Of a DNA stretch of 64,000 nucleotides, positions 56,372 through 64,000 are shown piece after piece. The stretch is from the NCBI RefSeq assembly GCF_028476545.1, contig NW_026731579.1:124001-188000 (forward strand), in the 5' to 3' direction. Source of the DNA: Physella acuta. Its lineage: Eukaryota; Mollusca; Gastropoda; Physidae. Made by a program: the position numbers and the translations under genes. Within the stretch, counting starts at the first letter, position 1. Each line of letters starts with the position of its first letter. Under the pieces are notes generated by a model, which was not told where the DNA came from, did no database searches, and was given only the letters and a program-made list of their open reading frames with translations.

Positions 56372-57080
56372 ATACTTGGACAATAGCAGGGAGACTTTGG
56401 CAGGGGAAGGTGAGGCTATGACAGGGGAAGGTGAGACTAGCAGGGGAAGGCGAGACTGGCAGGGGAAGGTGAGACTGGCAGGGGAAGGTGAGACTATGAC
56501 AGGGGAAGGTGAGACTATGACAGGGGAAGGTGAGACTATGACATGGGAAGGTGAGACTATGGCAGGGGAAGGTGAGACTATGACAGGGGAAGGTGAGACT
56601 ATGACATGGGAAGGTGAGACTATGGCAGGGGAAGGTGAGACTATGGCAGGGGGTGGTGAGACTTTGAGAGGGGAAGGTGAGACTATGACAGGGGAAGGTG
56701 AGACTATGGCAGGGGAAGGTGAGACTATGACAGGGGAAGATGAGACTTTGGCAGGGGAAGGTGAGACTATGTCAGGGGAAGGTGAGACTTTGGCAGGGGA
56801 AGGTGAGACTATGACAGAGAAAGGTGAGACTATGACAGGGGAAGGTGAGACCAAGTCAGGGGAAGGTGAGACTATGACAGGGGAAGGTGAGACTATAACA
56901 GGGGAAGGTGAGACTATGACAAGGGAAGGTGAGACTATGGCAGGTGAAGGTGAGACTATGACAGGGGAAGGTGAGACTATGACAGGGGAAGGTGAGACTA
57001 TGACAGGGGAAGGTGAGACTATGACAGGGGAAGGTGAGACTATGACAGGGGAATGTGAGACTGGCAGGGGAAAGTAAGAC
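56372..57080. repeat. 21-bp array, ~34 copies
   Basis: Unit caggggaaggtgagactatg plus a. In frame it reads as GEGETMT heptads and on the other strand as SPSPVIV. Purine-rich on the plus strand. Confidence 0.96.
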
Positions 57081-57117
57081 CAGGACAGGATAAAGTGAGA
57101 ACATAACAGATAATATT

Positions 57118-57524
57118 GAGACTACTCCACCAAGCTTGTCTCATCTCTACTCCACCAAACTCTCCTCTCTACTCCACCAAACTCTCCTCTCTACTCCACC
57201 GAACTGTTCCAACCTTGCAAAAATCCTGGCCAATCTCTACCTTTCCACATGATCGGCCATGAGAAAACATTTGGCCATTTCTTTCCGCTGGTTTCCTGAC
57301 CGGCAAATCAAATCGCCTCTGTTGCCTCACACATTTCTATTTCAGCGTCTGTCACTCACCCACAGCACATCCACATCCATAACCACATCCACAACCACAT
57401 CCATATCCACCACCACATAGACACGTTTGCTTACAGCCACACCATAATACACTTTCACATTCCTATGCTATCTCGAGATTTGTAAATAAACCGCTGGAAA
57501 TCTATTAATTACAGGTGATATTAT
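57118..57524. repeat. 22-bp repeat x3 and unique spacer
   Basis: ctactccaccaaactctcct plus ct at 57,118-57,205, then unique sequence with 'accacatccaca' low complexity near 57,370. Confidence 0.75.
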
Positions 57525-59152
57525 ACAATTTTAAAACCTCTACAATCTACCACACAACTGTTAAACCTCTACAACTACCACACAATTTGTAAGCCTCTGC
57601 AACTACCACACAATTTGTAAACCTCTAAACCCTACAACTACCACACAATTTGTAAACCTCTACAGCCTACAACTACCACACAATTTTTAAACCTTTACAA
57701 CTACCACACAATTTGTAAACCTCTAAACCCTACATCTACCACACAATTTATAAACCTCTACAGCCTACAACTACCACACAATTTGTAAACCTCTACAACT
57801 ACCACACAATTTGTAAACCTCTAAACCCTACAACTACCACACAATTTGTAAACCTTTACAACTACCACACAATTTGTAAACCTCTAAACCCTACAACTAC
57901 CACACAATTTGTAAACCTTTACAACTACCACACAATTTGTAAACCTCTACAGCCTACAACTACCACACAATTTGTAAACCTTTACAACTACCACACAATT
58001 TGTAAACCTTTACAACTACCACACAATTTGTAAACCTTTACAACTACCACACAATTTGTAAACATCTAAACCCTACAACTACCACACAATTTGTAAACCT
58101 TTACAACTACCACACAATTTGTAAACCTCTAAACCCTACAACTACCACACAATTTGTAAACATCTAAACCTCTACAACTACCACACAATTTGTAAACCTC
58201 TAAACCCTACAACTACCACACAATTTGTAAACCTCTAAACCCTACAACTACCACACAATTTGTAAACCTCTAAACCCTACAACTACCACACAATTTGTAA
58301 ACCTTTACAACTACCACACAATTTGTAAACCTCTACAGCCTACAACTACCACACAATTTGTAAACATCTAAACCCTACAACTACCACACAATTTGTAAAC
58401 CTTTACAACTACCACACAATTTGTAAACCTCTAAACCCTACAACTACCACACAATTTGTAAACATCTAAACCTCTACAACTACCACACAATTTGTAAACC
58501 TCTACAGCCTACAACTACCACACAATTTGTAAACCTCTAAACCCTACAACTACCACACAATTTGTAAACCTTTACAACTACCACACAATTTGTAAACCTC
58601 TAAACCCTACAACTACCACACAATTTGTAAACCTTTACAACTACCACACAATTTGTAAACCTCTAAACCCTACAACTACAACACAATTTGTAAACCTTTA
58701 CAACTACCACACAATTTGTAAACCTTTACAACTACCACACAATTTGTAAACCTCTACAACTACCACACAATTTGTAAACATCTAAACCCTACATTTACCA
58801 CACAATTTGTAAACCTCTAAACCCTACAACTACCACACAATTTGTAAACCTCTACAACTACCACACAATTTGTAAACATCTAAACCCTACATTTACCACA
58901 CAATTTGTAAACCTCTAAACCCTACAACTACCACACAATTTGTAAACCTCTACAACTACCACACAATTTGTAAACCTCTACAACTACCACACAATTTATA
59001 AACCTCTACAGCCTACAACTACCACACAATTTGTAAACCTCTACAACTACCACACAATTTGTAAACCTCTAAACCCTACAACTACCACACAATTTGTAAA
59101 CCTCTACAACTACCACACAATTTGTAAACCTCTACAGCCTACATTATACAAC
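57525..59152. repeat. 28/35-bp mosaic array, ~50 copies
   Basis: Core actaccacacaatttgtaaa plus cctctac. Longer units add seven bases (ctaaacc or agcctac types). It is AT-rich and lacks long frames because stops occur in the unit. Confidence 0.97.
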
Positions 59153-60394
59153 TACTTGAAAACAATCTTTTATCATCTCCGTCCGTTATGAACAAAGAAA
59201 GAAGAACAACAGAAGACATAAAAGCTCCGTGTATCAGCGAGCTGTACAAGACTGCAGTGTAGGAGGCGATTAGGCTCTAATCCGGATTAGTTTTAAAGGT
59301 TTTGTTCTGATTATATGGAGAATTATTACGACAAAACAAACAAATATAGATTTTTTAGGTGGATATCCAATAGTTTTGATTAGTCATGATACAAGAAACA
59401 CCCCACTATATACATACATACAATACAACACTACACCATCCAACAAACGCCTGCCAAAAGTCCGTCAAATCCGTCCTCACAGTTTGTTACAGTTTGTTAC
59501 CCCTGCTATTTTTATCTTCTTTACTCAACCGTGACACGCAACTAATCAACCGTATCGAACAGTAGAAATCACGCTAGAGCTGATTTAATGAATAGATAAT
59601 TTATTACTCATTACTAGCCGAATAATTTGATTTTATTATTATTATTATGAATATTAACTTGCTGTTTGATTTTAATCTCTGTGTGAGTTCAAGGCCATAT
59701 AAAATACAGTCAGCCTAAGCTGTAAACCTGGGATGTAGTTATACCAGGACAAGCTGTGTTATACCAGTGCACAAGCATGGCACCATTATGTGACTCATGT
59801 AGCATCTGATGCCACATACTGACGTGACTTGTAAGACACGTCATTTAAATCCGATGACCACGTGACCCAGCGAACAATGTCCTCATCCCAGGTGTCACTT
59901 TCGTTACGTCATTTTTACCTGCAGCTGATCCAGTTGCCAGGGAAAAACTCATTAACTTAATTAATGAAATATCAACAGTTTTTTAAAGCCCTAATTACAG
60001 CGATATTAGAATCGTGTCGATGCTCCAATATCGAGTTCCACGTTGGTCGGGGGCAATTAATTATTGGCAAGAAAATAAAATGGCATGCAACCCGAGCCTG
60101 CGCCTACATGCGTGGGATGGAGGGGTACATGCACTGGGCGTTCTGCTGGTTCTAGAACATTCTGCTGGTTCTTTCATTGCTCGGTTCTAGACTCTCAATA
60201 AGGTCTTTCATTGTATGGTTATATATCTCGTGGTAGGTCACTCATTATCTGGATTAAAACCCTGTGTTAGCTCTGGTTATTGCTCGGCTCTAAAGGAATA
60301 TACATCAAAAGACGGCCAAAGACTTTCGACTGGTCGACTTAGTGAGTGACACCGCCCACTTACAGAAACAGGAAATAAGTTACATCGGGAAAAA
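59153..60394. other. unique spacer
   Basis: No supported coding region. A 63-codon frame at 59,964-60,155 is unrecognised. Confidence 0.5.
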
Positions 60395-60460
60395 TGTGGA
60401 GTTTAGACGTGCAAACAGAAACAGGAAATAAGTTACATCGGGAGAAATGTGGAGTTTCGG
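60360..60460. repeat. ~51-bp direct duplication
   Basis: cagaaacaggaaataagtta begins at 60,364 and 60,415, each followed by catcgggaaaaatgtggagt or its near copy. Confidence 0.9.
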
Positions 60461-60524
60461 GCATTCAAGATCTGAAGGCGGGGTTCATATTGAAGTTATT
60501 GACAATAGAGTCATGTTCATATAT

Positions 60525-60695
60525 TCCTGATCTGGAGTCAGCTTCAGATTCCTGATCTGGAGTCAGCTTCAGATTCCTGATCTGAAGTCAGCTTCAGATT
60601 CCTGATCTGGAGTCAGCTTCAGATTCCTGATCTGAAGTCAGCTTCAGATTCCTGATCTGGAGTCAGCTTCAGATTCCTGATCTGGAGTCAGCTTC
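60525..60695. repeat. 24-bp repeat, 7 copies
   Basis: Core cagattcctgatctggagtc plus agctt, alternating with tctgaagtc. Confidence 0.95.
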
Positions 60696-62189
60696 TATAT
60701 TAAAGTTATAAAGTCAAGTTCATATATTTTACATGCAGCTTTACATGTTCAAGATTTGTAGTCAGTCACCTATTTAAACCACGTCAGACAAAAAGGCAAT
60801 TTGTAGTTTAAATTCGCCTGAGTACTGAACTATTTTTACCTAAGCTATTTTTAATCTGGCAGTTAGCGATCGATCGGGTCTTGTATTACGTGGACAGGTA
60901 TTTCAAGGTTTAAAATAGAATGTGCAGATTTCTAGGTGAGCGAAATTACCTGTGCAGGTATTTCAAATTTTAATAAATATGTGTTCTAGGTGAGTGAAAT
61001 ACAATACAAGACAAACTTCACACGAATGTATAAGATTGTATGGGTCAAGGTGAATAGGTCACTGTGGATAGGTCAAGGTAAAAACTTAAAGGTGAATAGG
61101 TCAAAGTAAATAGGTAAAGGTTAACTGTTCAAGGTCAATAGGTCATGGTAAATAGTTGAAGGTAAATAGATCAAGGCTAAGGTGGATACGTCAAGGTGAA
61201 TAGTTCAAGGTTATTACGTCAAAGTGAAAAGGTCAAGGTGTAAAGGGTGATAGAAGAAGGTAAATTGTTAAAAGTGAACAGTAATATGCTAGTTCAAGAA
61301 TTTCATCAACCATTGTACTGCGCTGGAGCAATGATAACATGACACCCTATGATGTCACTTCACTATTCTAGCATCTCTATAGCGTGACTCTGTTATATAA
61401 AGCTAACAAAGAATTAGCGTGACGCTGTTACATAAAGCTAACAAAGAATTAGCGTGACTTTATTTCACAATGCTTGCAAATATCAATCATCGCACTTGTT
61501 CAAATGACTAATTAGACTCGGTTAATGAAAAGGATCACGTTACAAGAATGATTAACGTCTGAAGTTAATTAATTATTTTCACGTAACTAATGAGACAATG
61601 GGAGAACGTTATGATCCGATCAGCCACCACACCCAAAGGTCATGACAGGAGAAATATATCAAATAGTGACATCATGTACAAGTTTATAATAGTGTGACGT
61701 CTGAAAGAATATTACAACCTAGTGACGTTAAAAAGATATCATAGAGACGTTAATTTTTGTTGAGTTATATACATTGATTTTTTTGTAATTTAAAAAATCA
61801 ACACAATCTTGATACAAGAGGGACACAAAATCAAGAACATCAAAATTTACATCCACACAAGAACATCAAAATTTACAACAACACAACAACATGAACATTT
61901 ACTTTCACAGAAGAACATAAAAATTTACATCCACACAAGACTACCCAACAAAGCCCTGTTAAAATTCTCTGGCTTATAGTTAGCATTGAATGCATCTAAC
62001 GATGGCCTACTGCTGGCATTTAATGTATCTAATGATGGCTGTTAATTGAAATGGATCTGCCATGAATCGTTGTCGTCTGAACTTAAAGTACCCAACGCAA
62101 GCTCACGTCAAAATGCACACAACCTTATTTAGACTCACGAAATACATTGTGCATTCTACTCACGTTTTTCTATACCCAACTCCCATCGG
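60696..62189. repeat. spacer with 'aaggtgaataggtca' and other degenerate repeats
   Basis: About 15 loose copies of aaggtaaataggtca at 61,038-61,260, a 45-bp duplication (ctaacaaagaattagcgtga) near 61,402-61,455, and 'acaagaacatcaaaatttac' repeats at 61,830-61,945. The rest is unique. Confidence 0.7.
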
Positions 62190-62345
62190 TGTTAGTCCTA
62201 GGCCGTACCACCCCTCCCCCACCCTCTCTGTTAGTCCTAGGCCGTACCACCCCTCCCCCACCCTCTCTGTTAGTCCTAGGCCGTACCACCCCTCCCCCAC
62301 CCTCTCTGTTAGTCCTAGGCCGTACCACCCCTTCCCCACCCACCC
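62190..62345. repeat. 39-bp repeat, 4 copies
   Basis: Core gttagtcctaggccgtacca plus cccctcccccaccctctct. Confidence 0.95.
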
Positions 62346-62754
62346 TCGTTAGTTAAACTAACACGTGATCCCCACTGAGTACAGTGACAGTGTCGACCGC
62401 TCACCCTGATACCCTACAGTCTGGTCCATTTGGGTCGTCTGTTGAGTAGCGGATCCCAAACGATTAGACCCGACGTCTGGTTCTATGTCTGGTGGTCAAC
62501 AGTGATGTCACGTGATGGTGCCAGACCAGTGCTGGACGTGCCGGACATATCAAACACGGCTTCATTACCCTGTGGACGGGGGGGGGGGGTAGATTAAGTA
62601 GTGTATACAGCAGAGCCGTGAGGGAGTGTAGGACAGGCTTCTCAGTGCTTTAAGATGACCGTCCATCAAAACATTGAACCAGGTTTTGTGGGCCAAGGGA
62701 CTGCCCGTTAAATAAGGTGACCCCTTACTTTGGTAGTCAACCTTTTTTTTTTTA
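62346..62754. other. unique spacer
   Basis: G-run at 62,579. No coding signal. Confidence 0.5.
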
Positions 62755-63062
62755 CCTGTGCAGGTATTTCACCTTTAGATATTTCATAGAGTCTCACCAT
62801 AGGATTTTCATATAATTTGTGTTTCACCTTTAGGTATTTCATAGTTTCACCGTTAGGTATTTCATAGCGTCTCACCATAGGTGTTTCATATTATTAGAGT
62901 CTCACCTTTAGGCATTTCATATTATTAATCTCTTACCTTTAGGTACTTCATTTAATTAGTCTCACCATATTTGTTTCAAATAATTATAGTCTCACCTTTA
63001 GATGTTTTTTTATAATTAGTCTCACCTTTAGATGATTTTTATAATTAGTCTCACCATAGGTG
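62755..63062. repeat. degenerate 'gtctcacctttaggtatttc' repeat
   Basis: About nine diverged copies of 25-35 bp. Confidence 0.85.

Positions 63063-64000
<938 letters not shown>

Noticed and set aside
56376-57077. GEGETMT-repeat protein resembling an acidic structural repeat
   Set aside because: Frame continuity is explained by the 21-bp unit; no signal peptide, splice site or unique flanks.
57600-59150. Telomere-like words (ctaaaccctac)
   Set aside because: The word occurs once per longer unit, not as a pure tandem telomeric repeat, and is part of a 28/35-bp minisatellite.

Overview
This 64 kb window is nuclear DNA of an animal. It is most likely a spiralian invertebrate, and a mollusc is my best guess. 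The evidence is a metazoan gene with many short exons and phased GT-AG introns, hAT-type DNA transposon ends, tRNA-derived SINE-like pieces, AT-rich spacers and an extraordinary load of minisatellites. The species cannot be fixed from the sequence alone.

Only one gene can be read with confidence. Positions 125-9788 (+ strand) hold the last 15 exons seen here of a CACHD1 orthologue (VWFA and cache domain-containing protein 1). They encode 676 residues: the distal Cache domain, a cysteine-rich extracellular stretch, one transmembrane helix and the cytoplasmic tail to the stop. The 5' half of the gene lies to the left of the window. A probable 3' UTR follows, with a paired polyadenylation signal near 11,477-11,486.

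From about 11.5 kb to 64 kb I find no convincing protein-coding gene. This stretch alternates between AT-rich unique spacers and more than 50 tandem arrays with periods from 2 to 81 bp, including two higher-order arrays of 253 bp and 128 bp. My array spans sum to roughly 28 kb, about 44% of the window. Many arrays have periods divisible by three, so they give long but meaningless open frames. Mobile DNA includes two non-autonomous hAT elements with perfect 8-bp target duplications (29,324-29,555 and 45,926-46,522), a larger hAT-like element (about 41,525-43,771), a weaker relic (48,038-48,236), a 139-bp-arm foldback palindrome (33,770-34,143) and two tRNA-SINE-like heads. A CpG-rich block ending in a good splice donor (18,480-18,954) and weaker promoter-like spots near 45.3 kb and 46.8 kb may be first exons of a gene to the right. 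In that case much of the 'desert' would be its intron.

The most unusual signal is inside CACHD1. In introns 5, 6, 9, 10 and 13 (numbered from the first exon in the window) the tandem array includes the splice junction itself and the adjoining exon edge, giving ladders of duplicated donor or acceptor sites. Three of these ladders (the 78-, 81- and 60-bp units) are wholly or initially in frame and stop-free, so they could add repeat-coded residues if alternative copies were used.
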